In this document: positions 35,386-46,082 of the stretch, piece by piece | How the letters are laid out: every line of letters starts with the position of its first letter | How positions within the stretch are numbered: the first letter of the stretch is position 1 | Assembly (NCBI GenBank): GCA_959347315.1 | Contig: OY365810.1 | Location: 16,168,025 to 16,232,024, forward strand | DNA length: 64,000 bases | Direction of reading: 5' to 3' | From: Bimastos eiseni | Taxonomy: Eukaryota; Annelida; Clitellata; Crassiclitellata; Lumbricidae | Position numbers and translations under genes: made by a program | The notes under the pieces: generated by a model | Told to the model about the DNA's origin: nothing | What the model saw: only the letters and a program-made list of their open reading frames with translations | The model's database searches: none

Positions 35386-35805
35386 TTATTCGTTGACGCG
35401 GTAATCGACATAACATAACGAATCTCCTTCGTTTATGGTGACAGTTCCAAGATCTCTAAAATTCTTAATATCGAGTAAAATTTCTTCCATGACTCCTGTA
35501 ACGGTATCGCTTAGCAGGCGGCAACCCGCTTCTACCAATTCCGGATGGAGTGAAACTTTACACGATCCTTTCGTCATTCGGACACCTAAGCCTAACGGTA
35601 AAACAACCGTCTCATGTGAATGAATAATTATCGCTTCGTGGGCAAAAAGCAACCATCTTAAACCACCCATTTGTCTTTGCGGTTTATACTTAACATCCCA
35701 CATACCTTCACACGCCTTCTACATGACGGATGTGGGTTGTGTTCTCGTAGATTTTTCAATGTTGAGTTTCGTCCACCCCATTTTGTGAATCGGATAATGA
35801 TACAT
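35386..35805 (-). pseudogene. Beta-rich Polinton protein (weak dUTPase-like resemblance)
   Basis: 139 codons from ATG 35,805 (YHYPIHKMGW), with one in-frame TAG at 35,719-35,721. GGLRWLLFAHEAIIIHSHET, VVLPLGLGVRM and VTINEGDSLCYVDY suggest a beta barrel. The order 'polar-strand GLGV ... Gly-Asp-x-hydrophobic' loosely recalls dUTPase-type barrels, but the dUTPase catalytic tyrosine/aspartate motif is not evident. It could instead be a structural protein. Confidence 0.5.
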
Positions 35806-35826
35806 TTTATATACTATGTTATTTTT

Positions 35827-36429
35827 CTAAAGTAACAATCGGAGAAGTGGAATGTTCTTGAACGGTGAATCTAGTCCAAGGATAAGTCCTTCACCGTTTA
35901 TGAATCCTGAACCCGTTTTCAGATAAAGCCTTTCTCCTACACCGTTTAATCCAGAACCTTGCCATGGCTTCAGGTAAAGACCCTCGCCTTGTTGCACTAT
36001 CTTATAGTTTTTACCTCGACTATTGAGATATATAGCACCACCCGATCCGCTTATTTTATCAATAACCTTTGATCCAGTAGCAGCACCTATTCCTGTTAAT
36101 GTACCCATTTCTAAGCTCCGTAACACGCTCGATAGCAGAAATTTGCCCGCAGTTGCTAGAAACGGTAAAATGGCGCTGATAAAGCCGCCTTCGACTGTGG
36201 CATTATGTATCAATTGCGTTTTACTCATTTTTATAGTCGCACCCGTTCCACCCTGATACGCCTTAGTCAACTTATTAACCTACCCCTGGGTAAGAGCTAA
36301 CACGTGGTTTCCATTTAAATCGTTGTGCGTTAATCCATTGTTAACGCCGGTTCCCGCCTGTAGAGATCTTTTGATTCTGTCTTTTTGTCCTTCCGAAATA
36401 TTAACTTTGACATTCTTATATCGACTCAT
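35827..36429 (-). pseudogene. Glycine-rich virion-type protein with GxGLYL repeats
   Basis: 200 codons from ATG 36,429 (SRYKNVKVNISEGQKDRI), with in-frame TAG at 36,280-36,282. It has an N-terminal basic segment, then a hydrophobic stretch (FISAILPFLATAGKFLLSSVL). Three short repeats follow: QGEGLYLKPW, GVGERLYLKTG and NGEGLILGLDSPFKNIPLL. Proteins with this GLYL repeat pattern accompany Polinton-type elements, to my recollection. A membrane-active or core role by analogy with adenovirus small proteins is only an inference. Confidence 0.6.
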
Positions 36430-38168
36430 TTTATATAAGACTATAAAAAATTTTAAGCCTCTCTTATATGAAACCGTATCGATAATTCGTCACCTCGTAG
36501 ATTAATTAGTTGGCCATTTTGATCGGTGAGAGACGTTTCCATTATCGAAATCGTGGATAGAGTGATTGGAAGATATGTGTCCTGTCACAACGAAACCAGT
36601 CACAAGTACAAAATATTTTTTTCTGTTAATTGCACCATCTTGTAGATGCAAGATTTACCTTTCCAAAGCCGTCTCCGCTTGTTTATGTCTCACATACAGA
36701 CTAAGTTATAGAACTTCAAGAACGATGGGTTACGTAAATCGTTATTTGAGAAAACTGCGTACAAAGTTTGGTCAAATTATTTTTATAATCTCCTTAGCAA
36801 CGGACATTGTTTTTGAACCGATTTAAGTGAAATTTGGCACAATTGTAATTGCTGCGATTGAAAATGCACTGTCCAAATATGGTGTAGATATCTCAACAAA
36901 GAAAAAGTTATTAAAGTTATTCCAGTTTACCAACGAGAAATTATTGACACTAAAATCTCAATTTAATTAGAAAAGTCTTCGATTCTAAGAGAGGCTAAAC
37001 TGCTATTTTCTGCTGAGGAATTAAATACTGCAATTCAACAATGGATAAAATTAACATTCAAATAATCAGAAAACTAAAATAAAATGACAGTTTATTCCTG
37101 TCACACTATGTTTTCGGCGTTAACTGGCAAAGACACGGGTCTTCTCCCACCACCACCTAGAGTTTAAGATGTACCAGGAACAGATGATCCTGAATCACCA
37201 CAGGATGATGTGCTTCCTTTGTGTTTTGGGTCCCCTGTGGAAACATGATCTAACCCTTCAGTCGACCATCTGTCAGTGTTAAAAGGTCTTCTGCATCATG
37301 TCGTCCAGTTTGGCGTGAAGGCGATCGGTGGCTCTGGATCGTCAACGGATGTAGTAGCTTCATTTTAACGACACAGTTTGATAAAAAAAGATTAGTGCTG
37401 TCGCCCTCCTCCTTTATCCAGGCTTGGGACTGCCACTGCCAGAGTACAAGCAGTGGCGGAGTTAAAAAGGAATTGATGTATTTTTGTCCAGTCTTCTTTT
37501 CGGCTCTGTTTTGTCCAAGGTGTCGTCTTCGAGTTCATGTGTAGCAACAGGCATTCACATTCGTCTATGGATCTACAACAAAAAGACAAATCTTATGGTA
37601 TACAGTCTAATACTAACAGACGTTAAAGAGCCAAAAATTTTTATAGGAATTAAATATAACAATCCGACAAAAATTAATGACAAAATTTTAGATCTAAATT
37701 ATAGAGAAAATAGAGAACATCAGCCCTATAAGCTAGCCGGAAAGGCAGTCATTGGTGTGAAGCATTAGCAGCTTCATATCTTAGCCTCCGCATATCAGAG
37801 CGGGGGACAAAGCTTCTTGAAGAGGAAGATAGGAGAGATAGACACAGCTTAACTTGCAGTGCTTCTAACGTCTGAGCCATTTAAACCCATGTTATGTCAT
37901 ACGATACAATACAACTGCAGTGCAACTGAGCATGGTGGACTTGCTCAAGTTCAGTAAGCAGTAACTTCCTTGGACAAGGTTTGAAACCATGTTACAGGTC
38001 AAAAGCTCTAGTCAACCTGTCATCATTTAGTTAAGTGCAAATTGTAATCTCATATGCAAACAAAGCTTGGTGCTCCAAATAACAACAAAACACTACTTCA
38101 GCATTTCAAATTTCCCAAACAACTTACTTTCTTGCTTTTCGCTATAAAATCATAGAAAACTATGCAGT

Positions 38169-38813
38169 TCAAATCAAACCTTTTTCATGATTCTCGATAT
38201 TGGCACTACGGTAGATCAACGTGTTGTTGTTTTGGCAAGTCCAACACAAATCAGTCATTGGCTTGCACATCGTCATGAATGGAACGAGTTGAAGCCAGTA
38301 CTGTTTGAAGGTCGAAAATCGTTTTCCATGTTGTTCCATGCACGTTTGGTATAGGCCGTACACTTTGGTCTTGGTGTGGCTCGATGGCAGCAACTTGATA
38401 TCATCCCGCTTAAATCCAGGAACCCTTCCAGGAAGTATCATCGCATGCTCGCTGGCATAATTTGTCAGGAAGCGAATGATATCTTCAATTTCGCTAAACC
38501 GAAAGCAGTGGGTGTTGTTCTTACGTCCACCGCTTTGTTTTTCTTTTGGTGTTAAACCTTCTCTTTTATACCACTTGAGAATCTCCATCAGTCTGTCCTG
38601 GCTAATCCCGTGGATGAACTTAAAGGTTGTACTGCAGATCTGACGGCTTTCCAAATAATATAATGTTCGCTGATGTTGACGCACCACTTGGCTGGATTTC
38701 CTCCTGCGACAAGTCTCATCGGACATGTTTATTGTGCAAGAAATTTTGCTGAGTAGCACCAACATTTGATCCCGTGGGACAAGTGCAGCCATTTCCATTC
38801 TACGCCTGACCAT
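38169..38813 (-). CDS. Transposon-like protein exon with CxxC motif
   Basis: An open frame of 214 codons, probably starting internally. It reads FKFIHGISQDRLMEILKWY, RFSEIEDIIRFLTNYASEHA, LLPSSHTKTKVYGLY, FSTFKQYWLQLVPFM and KPMTDLCWTCQNN. This series, ending in a KPxTDLCxxCQ zinc-binding-type block, is familiar from multi-exon transposon-derived genes of fish and marine invertebrates. In those I recall a DNCxGQNKN-type catalytic region downstream, and I do not find one here. The stop after HEKGLI is preceded by AAG-GTTTGA, which may be a splice donor. Confidence 0.6.
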   Translation of the reverse strand: MVRRRMEMAALVPRDQMLVLLSKISCTINMSDETCRRRKSSQVVRQHQRTLYYLESRQICSTTFKFIHGISQDRLMEILKWYKREGLTPKEKQSGGRKNNTHCFRFSEIEDIIRFLTNYASEHAMILPGRVPGFKRDDIKLLPSSHTKTKVYGLYQTCMEQHGKRFSTFKQYWLQLVPFMTMCKPMTDLCWTCQNNNTLIYRSANIENHEKGLI

Positions 38814-39193
38814 GTCCTCCGCAGCATACTGGCTACTGCATGGGAGTCAATTATTAAGTTTACAGTGACATCTACAAATAAACAACCCATATAAAAATAT
38901 TTTTTTCTATTTATCAAATTCATTTCAGTTTGCTTTTATAAAAGCCATGCAACAAAAAAGCAAAGCCAATGCTAAAAGCCCTGCATTCAAAACAAACAGC
39001 TATTTACAAGATTTATTAACCGGTAGACTGCAATTATTGATTATCGAGAAGAATCCTGATAAAAAAATAAATTGCAATTGAAATACTAATTATTATTTCC
39101 TATCATTAACTTAATCAATTAATGATAAACTTGTACATTGCACAATAAGGATTGTAAAAGGTGAAGTAGTGCAAGAGAGGAAATGACACATTT

Positions 39194-39584
39194 TGCATTT
39201 ATACCTGAATATTTAAAGACAAGCTCAATAATACAGATTGTAAACCTAACCGTTATGCCTAAGGTCTTATAAAAACGACCACAGTGAGAAGAGGGTCTAA
39301 ACCTAGTAGTTGTGCCTGAATATTTATAAAGACAAGCTCAGCTAGAACAGGCTAATCTTTACAGTTATGCCTGAAACTTATAATAATAATTAGCTCAATT
39401 AGAGCTTAGTTTAAACAGATTTTCGTATAGGAGTCGCAGTGAATCAGAAACAGTATGCGATTGCCTATAAACCAGGATCCTGTGCTGCAGTTAGAGCTTA
39501 GTTTAAACAGTGATTTTCGTATAGGAGTTGCAGTGAATCAGAAACAGTACGTGAATGTCTATAAACAAGGATCCTGTGGTGCAC
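39194..39584. repeat. Tandem repeats inside the 3.9-kb insert
   Basis: Two 92-bp units (39,401-39,492 and 39,493-39,584) share AGAGCTTAGTTTAAACAG, TTTTCGTATAGGAGT and AGTGAATCAGAAACAGTA. Upstream, three shorter copies of CCTGAATATTTA...GACAAGCTCA lie at about 39,204, 39,316 and 39,367. Such subterminal repeats may be transposase-binding sites. Confidence 0.85.
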
Positions 39585-39609
39585 AGTATGTAAAAAATAA
39601 TAGGGGCTT

Positions 39610-39926
39610 ACCTGAATTCAGCCGCTTACTGATTCAAAGGCATTGTCATAAGTTACGAACTCGCTAGATGCTTTAGCGTGCGTCATGACATTTTCGAAAT
39701 CCGAAACATTCATTTCATTTTCTTCTTGATCATCTGAATCGTTGTTCGCATCAGATTCTGTCCGAAAATCATCATCACTGAAATCCTCGCTTTCATCGCG
39801 ATCGTCATCGCGATCGATGGTCAAATACTCTTGCAACAATTCGGGCACTTTTGCTCGATCCGACCCTTTAGCAATAATCAAATTCGCGATAATCAACAAA
39901 CTAGAATGCATTCCGTGTGTGCGTGA
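39610..39926 (-). CDS. Acidic first exon of the insert's gene (putative)
   Basis: Begins ATG 39,929 or the upstream ATG 39,947. It is strongly acidic (EDFSDDDFRTESDANNDSDD). It ends near GAATCAGTAAGC / TTCAGGTAAGCC, both reasonable splice donors on the minus strand. It lies upstream of the 38.2-38.8 kb frame in the same orientation, consistent with exon 1 of a spliced transposon gene. Start and donor are uncertain. Confidence 0.5.
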
Positions 39927-41164
39927 CATTTTAAGAGACCAGGTCATACCGTGTGTGCATGCGCATAGCTGACCTTAAAACCATCAGCCAACCGCAGTTC
40001 AAGATTGTATCACCTGGTCAAATCACGCGCTTCGGTTGCTAACCATGTATCGGTTATTGTTTACATAAGTCGACCTCTTTCTGGGCAATCTGTGTGCGTA
40101 ATAAATAGGCTAAGGTCATATGTTATTAATAGAACAGGAAAAGGAGATATTCTGCTTCAAACTAGACCAGGAAGGCCGGAAATCTCGAACCATAACCTAA
40201 TTAAATATGACAACAAAGATAGCGAAATCTGAACCGAAATTATGATTTTCCGTCTCGTAACATTATAGGGCTTTTGGTAAAAATCTTTTAAAAATCCTTT
40301 ATGAAAGTTCATACAAAAGTTTTATATATTATTTGTATTAAATATATATTTTGTAATCGTTTCTGCATTAATATCAATTACGACCGGTTTGAGGCTTCAC
40401 GTCATTTTTGGTCATTTTAAGCCTGATTGTATCCAGCGACAAGCGACTGATTTCGTAAAATTTTTCCACATATATCAAATTCCTGGGCGTTTCGATAATC
40501 TTGTACCCAGGCCCTACATTTGGGAAAAAGGAATAAATAATGTTATCAGTCGTTCCGTTGTTATAGATGCCCCGTTAATGTCGCTCGTTACTCTCAGATT
40601 ACTAACACTCATTATGTCCACTATGTTCTCCGATTCCTGGTAACCGGCTGAATAACGCCGCCTGTCGAAACCGAGGGCTTTTCCGATAGAGTTCAACGCC
40701 CAAAAATCGACCATGTAATTATCCGCTAGATGTACAACAGTCTTTAACGTATTGCTGTTTGCTTCTATCTTAATATTGTATTCTTCGTTAATCATATCAT
40801 AATGCTCGGTTTCTCTCATGATTCTCTGGACGTATTCGTTAATATCTGTAATTTCATAGCAGCCTTCGGGAATGGTTATAGTAACCCACATACATCCACC
40901 ATTCGGCGAATACGAAAAGTTGTTGTTAGTCGCATCGATGTTTGGGAATGAAAAATATGTTTCCAGATTGACAAGAACCATCTCGTACTTTTTATCTTTA
41001 TCGAACTGAATCAACGGATTGAATCGAGTCCTTATTCGCGAACTCTTATCACTCAATAATATATAAAACGATGACTTTTGGCGCTGTGTAACGAGCGATC
41101 CTTTCGGTGTTGTCTGCAATCTTTTGTAAAAGCGATTCCATTTTTATAATATAAAAGTTTTTTT

Positions 41165-41940
41165 TTATATTGAAATGTAGAATTCATCGAAACCGCATCT
41201 ATACTTGCCGTTATTCTTATTACAAGTCTGATCTATCACTACAAATCCATGAGGTTGCTCCCAGGCTGTTTCACATAGTTTCTTAAACTCATCCTTAGGC
41301 ATGTTTGTACTTACGTGATCGTGGTAAATGTGATCAATATTTTTCTGGTCTTGAGGAAACAAGCAGATAAAGTTTGCATTCTCTCTGATCGTCTGTCTAG
41401 GTAGTTTGAAATAATTTTGAGCGTGGTAGAAGCAATCAACGTTACTATGCTTTCCCCGGATGTAGTAGGTGTCACATTTATTTTGCTTTTCAAACTATAA
41501 ATCATCGAAAATCATAAAGTTTTTCTTTTCACGATTTGAGTCTCTCGGGTCTGGCACATCTTCAGACGATTCAAATAACTTACAGCAGATATCAGATTTT
41601 TTATACAAGTGTTTAGCCATTTCTTCAACTACTAAGGCCGGCGGAACATTTAGTCTCATGGTCTCGTCTTGGCAATTGAATAGCCCGATGATAAATTCTT
41701 TCGGTGTTTTTTTTAAAATGCTTGCTTGAGTATTTTATACTTTGGTTGAAAGAGAGATCTTCCGAATACCTGCAGATTGTCGTAGTCTAGCTATCCAGGT
41801 CTTAGAAGTACGTTCAACACTAAAGTCGTCTTACCGCATCCGGACTTTCCTACGATTAACCCTCTTATAGATCTAGGTAAAAGACGGTTATTGAATCTCT
41901 TAGATAATTTGTTGTTCCACGATAAATCTTTGACTTCCAT
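41165..41940 (-). pseudogene. FtsK/HerA-type genome packaging ATPase, broken
   Basis: 258 codons from ATG 41,940 (EVKDLSWNNKLSKRF). Walker A is GKSGCGKTT at residues 31-39. Walker B is NFMIFDD near 41,500-41,520. The C-terminal FVVIDQTCNKNNGKYRCG, ending YISI, matches the end expected for the Polinton ATPase that pumps DNA into capsids. In-frame TAG at 41,791-41,793 and 41,495-41,497, with a frame change near 41,725. Divergently transcribed from the zinc-ribbon/PLA2 gene starting at 41,971, so a 30-bp gap holds both start regions. Confidence 0.88.
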
Positions 41941-41970
41941 TTAAAATATATCTAATTGTATTTAAAAAGA

Positions 41971-42505
41971 ATGTATTGTGTAAAGTGTAAAACTCGTACT
42001 GAAACTAAAAATATTTAGAATGTTGTGACTAAGAACAGAAGGTCAATGCTTAGAGGCACATGTGATATATGTGAAAGACAAAGACACAATTCAATTCGGG
42101 AAGTCTTCTGAAGGTGATGATTTAGTTGGATCTTTAAATTCGGTTACCAGCGGTATTAAGCTGCCGTGGGCTAAATATCCAGGTGAGATGCACTTTCCGG
42201 GACATTCATTTACTGGTCCTGGTACTAGGCTTGATTTGAGGTTGAATTCCGATGGAACTCCTAAGGATTGGTCGAAGCCCGTCAATAGAGTCGACAACGC
42301 TGCATATCATCACGATTTGGCGTACGGTCAGCACGCAGATACAGCTTCTAGGAATGTCGCCGATAGAACGATGGTTAATGAGTTGAATAATATTCCTAAT
42401 CCTAGCTTACGAGAGCGAATAGAAAGAAGTCTTGTCAAACCTATATTATCTACCAAAGCTAGTCTCGGGTTTGGTTTAAAAAAGCCTAAAATTGCAATGG
42501 ACTGA
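41971..42505 (+). pseudogene. Zinc-ribbon plus phospholipase A2-like protein, broken
   Basis: ATG 41,971 opens MYCVKCKTRTETKN and, after in-frame TAG at 42,016-42,018, GTCDICERQRH. These form a four-cysteine zinc ribbon. A frame change near 42,095 leads to the main frame with LPWAKYPGEMHFPGHSF, GPGTRLDLRL and VNRVDNAAYHHDLAY. The G-x-G calcium-loop-like segment and the D-x3-x-HD block resemble the PLA2-like domain of parvovirus VP1 and related proteins, suggesting membrane breach during entry (inference). Its 3' end overlaps the integrase frame by 14 bp. Confidence 0.7.
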
Positions 42506-43362
42506 TGAACTCGCGGATGAGTTACATAAATCCGTAGTAAGACGTTTTAGGAGGAGGAAGGTGTACGTTGGTGGAATAGATGAAATATGGGCTGCTGATT
42601 TAGTCGATATGCAGAGTTTCGCTAAAGATAACGATGGCTTGAAAGACTTACTAACCGTAATAGATGTGTTTTCCAAGTACGGTTGGATCGTGCCATTAAA
42701 TGATAAGAGTGGAAAATCTACGGCTAGTGGCTTTGTGAAATTATTCGAGAGCGGTAGAAGACCAGGCAAGGTTTGGGTGGATAAAGGTAAAGAATTTTAT
42801 AATAAAGACGTTAAGAAATTAGTCGAGTTGTATTCTACGGAGAACGAAGAAAAGTCGTGCGTTGTTGAGCGTTGGAATAGAACAATGCGTGAAAAAATGC
42901 TTAAGTATTTTACAGCTAATTCAACTAGAAGATATATCGATGTGTTGGATGAAATGGTTAGTAATCATAATGAAACTAGGCATTCTTCCATTAAAATGAC
43001 GCCTTCTCGAAGCTAGTTTGAAAATGAATGAAAACGCTGAATGGATGAACTTATACGGTGATGAGATCTCGGAACCTATTATACCCAGGTTTTCGATCGG
43101 TGAAAAGGTTATAATAAGGAAGAAGAAGAACATTTTTGAAAAAGGTTTTACACCGAGATGGACGGAGGAGATCTTCACAATTTCAAAGATTCAATACACG
43201 GATCCACCAACTTATAAGATCACTGATTATAATGGTGAGAAAATACAGGGCTCATTTTACGAACAGGAGCTACAAAAGACTACTCAAGAAATATTTAGAA
43301 TAGAAACAGATAATCAGGAAACGGGGAAACAAATCACTGGCGAAATGGCTTGGTTATCCTGA
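42492..43362 (+). pseudogene. Retroviral-type (DDE) integrase, one frameshift
   Basis: The first frame (42,492-43,016) holds the catalytic core. The first Asp is in WAADLVDM, the second in WVDKGKEF, and the Glu in SCVVERWNRTMREKM. As read there are only 28 residues between the second Asp and Glu, shorter than the usual 35 or so. RHSSIKMTP ends the core. The second frame (43,018-43,362) carries the chromodomain/SH3-like C terminus (FEKGFTPRWTEEIF, YKITDYNGEKI). It catalyses element insertion with the 6-bp duplication seen at the ends. The frame break is near 43,010. The gene is the last before the right inverted repeat. Confidence 0.9.
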
Positions 43363-43407
43363 GTCATTTCATTCATGGATTGATAATGAAGACTTGGTGG
43401 CCACGTG

Positions 43408-43681
43408 ATGACTCATCATCGAAACTATTGGAAATTCCATTGACCTTTGACCTATTGGCGGACGTTTTGACCAGGGGCTTTGGTTTGTTCATGAATTGTG
43501 GCTCATTTTTCAATTTTATGGTGGCCTATTTGGTTGGTATTAGAACCATGATGTGGGTTGTTGTGGTTTTTGGTGATCTTGCAACCTAATGATAGGTTAA
43601 TAATATGTTTAATAACCTATTTGGTGGTGAATTACCCATAATATTGGTCAATTGTCCTAGTTTATTCCTTTTCCTACTACT
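43408..43681 (-). repeat. Polinton right terminal inverted repeat
   Basis: Reverse complement of 23,993-24,266 with scattered substitutions. Ends CCTACTACT at the outer edge. Confidence 0.93.
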
Positions 43682-43687
43682 GATATA
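43682..43687. repeat. Target site duplication GATATA (right)
   Basis: Identical to 23,987-23,992. Confidence 0.93.
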
Positions 43688-44159
43688 GAACAGTTATGAT
43701 GAAAATGAACAGTCTGATAATATTATAGGCTATTTAAAGTATCTATCGTCGCATAGACCTAACCTAGATCATAGCAATCAAAAATGCATATCACCTAAGC
43801 TTGTAGCGAGCCATTCTGTCGTCATTATTCCTTGGATTTCTTACTATAATGTTCAACTTTGGATAATTAAGTATAATTTTTAGTCGCTTCAGACAGAGAT
43901 GAATCACTACTTTAAACATTACATTGAAACCCATAAAGTGTGCAAAGACAAGCACAGCCAACGATTTTGGTTAAACGGATTTAGGTGACCTTGTTCAAGC
44001 CAACCAGATTACGACTAAGTAAGCAAGTAAGTACTTTCTGTATTAAGAATGCCTGTAAGCACACAGCACGGACATGACACGGACTGCAAAGGAGCAGAGC
44101 AAATGAAAACGTTTTAGAGCGAAAACGTATTGACACACACTCCTATCAACAGCTACATA
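43688..44159. other. Right flank of the Polinton, no gene seen
   Basis: AT-rich unique sequence. TTGGTTAAACGGATTTA at about 43,966 resembles TTGGCTAAACAGATTTA about 25 bp left of the Polinton, possibly a repeat shared by both flanks. Confidence 0.5.
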
Positions 44160-44632
44160 ATTAACCTATAAGTGCACATCGACGCTTATCAACATCTGCG
44201 ATCATCAACATAGCGTAAACACTTATCAACACTACACCGTCTTTTATGAACACAACACCTACGCTTATCAACAAAACACCTACGCCCATCAACAAATCAC
44301 CTATCAACATAACAACTAAGCGATCAGTCACCGTGGCTGATCAGTCAGAGCGGTCGAGGCGTTAGTCACTGTGTAGGGACCTTTAGCAAGTCCTTCGCGC
44401 ACAATAATTGCTCTGCAGTACAACTGCAATTGCGCCGTCTAGGCGTGTGCACTTTTTAGCAAAAGATGTTGGAGGAAGGGCGATATCAAATTTCAAGAAT
44501 TTAGATTTCAACCTATGCATATCGACACAGCACCTACGATGCTACGCCTATCAACACAGCACCTACACCTATTAATAAAACACCTATACCTGTCAACAAG
44601 ACACCAGCGGTGACACAACACCCACGCTTAAA
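44160..44632 (-). repeat. 21-bp minisatellite, right of the Polinton, inverse orientation
   Basis: Two blocks (about 44,160-44,335 and 44,512-44,632) of degenerate units with core ACACCTACGCCTATCAACA. This is the reverse complement of the unit at 22,871-23,357. Fewer and more diverged copies than on the left. Confidence 0.85.
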
Positions 44633-45474
44633 GATGAAGTTTTCTGGACGGTCAGTTGTGCGATAAATTGCTTATCAATCAAACCTGAACTCGTCGAGAG
44701 GGGCCACAGTCAAGAAGTGCCATATTCAAGTCCATCGCCGGTCAATTCCTTTCTGTTGAAATGCCTGCATGCGTCTGAATGGGCCGTTCTCTGTCTGTCT
44801 GTCTGTCTCGACATACACATACTTATAAAATCTGTATATTTGTGGCGTTCTGCCGCCCGAGCGCCTGCCTAGCGCTAACGGACGGTGTCGACCCCAGCTC
44901 GCTGACACACCTGGAGTCGCCCGAGTCACTTCCTTACCAAATCTCAATGCCAAACGGTTACTCTCTATATCTACTAGGATGTTCACTATCACCAGGCAAG
45001 ATTAGGAACGGGTCTCTTCTCCAAGAAAGGTAACACGGCTCGAATTAGTAACGAGGTCTGACTCTGCCTATTCCGCGGTCGCCGGATGGGCAACGTTCTG
45101 AGGATGGCCGCACTCAAAACAGGGTTCATAATCATACCGGCAGGAGTCTTCCTCGCCTTGCATACCTTCCAAGCTACTAGCCTCGTCTTCCTCTACCTGA
45201 TGTCGTACCGTTCAGCATCTTGTGACTCTGAAACTATCGCCAATTAGGGACACCAAACGTTCTCTTAAGTTACGAGGTTCAGACATATTTGAAACAAGTT
45301 CATAAGCCATTTCGGCCTATACAATTATCGGTAGCTAAATTCAACGTCTTGTACTCCTAGACATTACTGTTCTCAACTCTTTAAACTCTGTCGTCCAAGA
45401 CACTACAAGTCGCACAGCTCTTAGTCATGTCATCTCCGACACTTATCTATCACGCCTTCTGCTCAACACGTATC

Positions 45475-46082
45475 TCTCTCGGTCTATTTCCGTATATGGC
45501 ATAAACGTATATTTTGTCATGCACAATTGACGGACTATGTTCCCGTTCTCTGTGTTAGCAGTTACCCACCAACACTGATATATTCTGCTTCGATAAAAAT
45601 GACACTGGCATGGTATTCACGGACACTGATAGCGAAGGTCTTCTGTCTATGACCTTCGCTATCTGCACACAGATCTTCGATCCGACCTACACACGAGGGG
45701 GCCCGACCTCGAACTTTAGTCAGTTCTCAGAACTGTGTGTAACGACAAGCAACCATGTATTCACCTGGGTACCCGATTACCCAAACGTACTCGTATCGAT
45801 CCCTTCGATCAGACACGCAAGTAAATATACTTCGGGAAAACGGGAGGAGTATCTATGACGAACGTAGGTAGCCAACAGTAATATTTACGCATCGATCAAT
45901 TCTTGGTCTGCTTACTATCTTTACCCTGGGTTTCCGACTGCCCAGACTTTCACGTCGGCCTCTTGGCCCATTTCCGTGTGTGGCATACCGGCCTCACACG
46001 CATAAGTTATCCGGCACACGATTGACCGTCCTCTGCGTTGGCAATTGTCCGCCAACACCGCAATATATTCTGATACTCGGGA
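45475..46082. repeat. Direct repeat pair, about 480 bp apart
   Basis: 45,478-45,600 and 45,963-46,082 share, in order, ATTTCCGT.T.TGGCATA, GCACA.GATTGAC, CC.TCTG.GTT.GCA.TT and CAACAC.G..ATATATTCTG. Part of the satellite described next. Confidence 0.75.

Larger units (their letters stand above)
36528..40409 (-). mobile_element. Unclassified 3.9-kb insertion inside the minor capsid gene
   Basis: The capsid frame stops making sense at about 40,410 and resumes at about 36,527. The trinucleotide GGT flanks both edges (36,525-36,527 and 40,410-40,412), a possible 3-bp target duplication. The insert contains minus-strand coding sequence of a transposon-like protein (38.2-38.8 kb), an acidic exon-like frame (39.6-39.9 kb) and internal tandem repeats, none viral. 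I find no clear terminal inverted repeat; only GACGT near both ends is shared. Superfamily unknown. Confidence 0.75.
36453..41141 (-). pseudogene. Minor capsid (penton-type) protein gene, split by an insertion
   Basis: Begins ATG 41,141 (ESLLQKIADN). The main frame 40,514-41,119 shows SSFYILLSDKSSRIRTRFNP, FDKDKKYEMVLVNLETYF and TIPEGCYEITDINEYVQ. After a frame change near 40,565 it continues to about 40,413. The remaining C terminus (LTDQNG..., ending FHIREA then TAA 36,453-36,455) lies 3.9 kb away, beyond a foreign insert. A further frame change lies near 41,105. Position next to the packaging ATPase and size fit the single-jelly-roll minor capsid protein. Nothing functional can be made from it. 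Confidence 0.72.
23993..43681. mobile_element. Maverick/Polinton (adintovirus-like) element, complete ends, decayed genes
   Basis: The element is 19,689 bp, of which about 1.6 kb and 3.9 kb are later insertions. It has 274-bp inverted termini beginning AGTAGTAGG and a perfect 6-bp target duplication. The gene set is diagnostic. Polymerase B is at the left end and the retroviral-type integrase at the right end. An adenain-like protease, an FtsK/HerA-like packaging ATPase, and major and minor capsid proteins lie between, with several small virion-type proteins. Polymerase, protease, fibre, PLA2-like and integrase genes are on plus; ATPase, capsids and small proteins are on minus. Frameshifts and stops occur in almost every gene, so it is non-functional as read. 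Confidence 0.95.

Noticed and set aside
24355..42018. Alternative genetic code (TAA/TAG read as Gln) to explain repeated in-frame stops in the Polinton
   Set aside because: Most stops I located are TAA or TAG, but a few fall where family context suggests Glu or other residues, TGA also occurs (29,730), and frameshifts are equally common. Ordinary decay is simpler.
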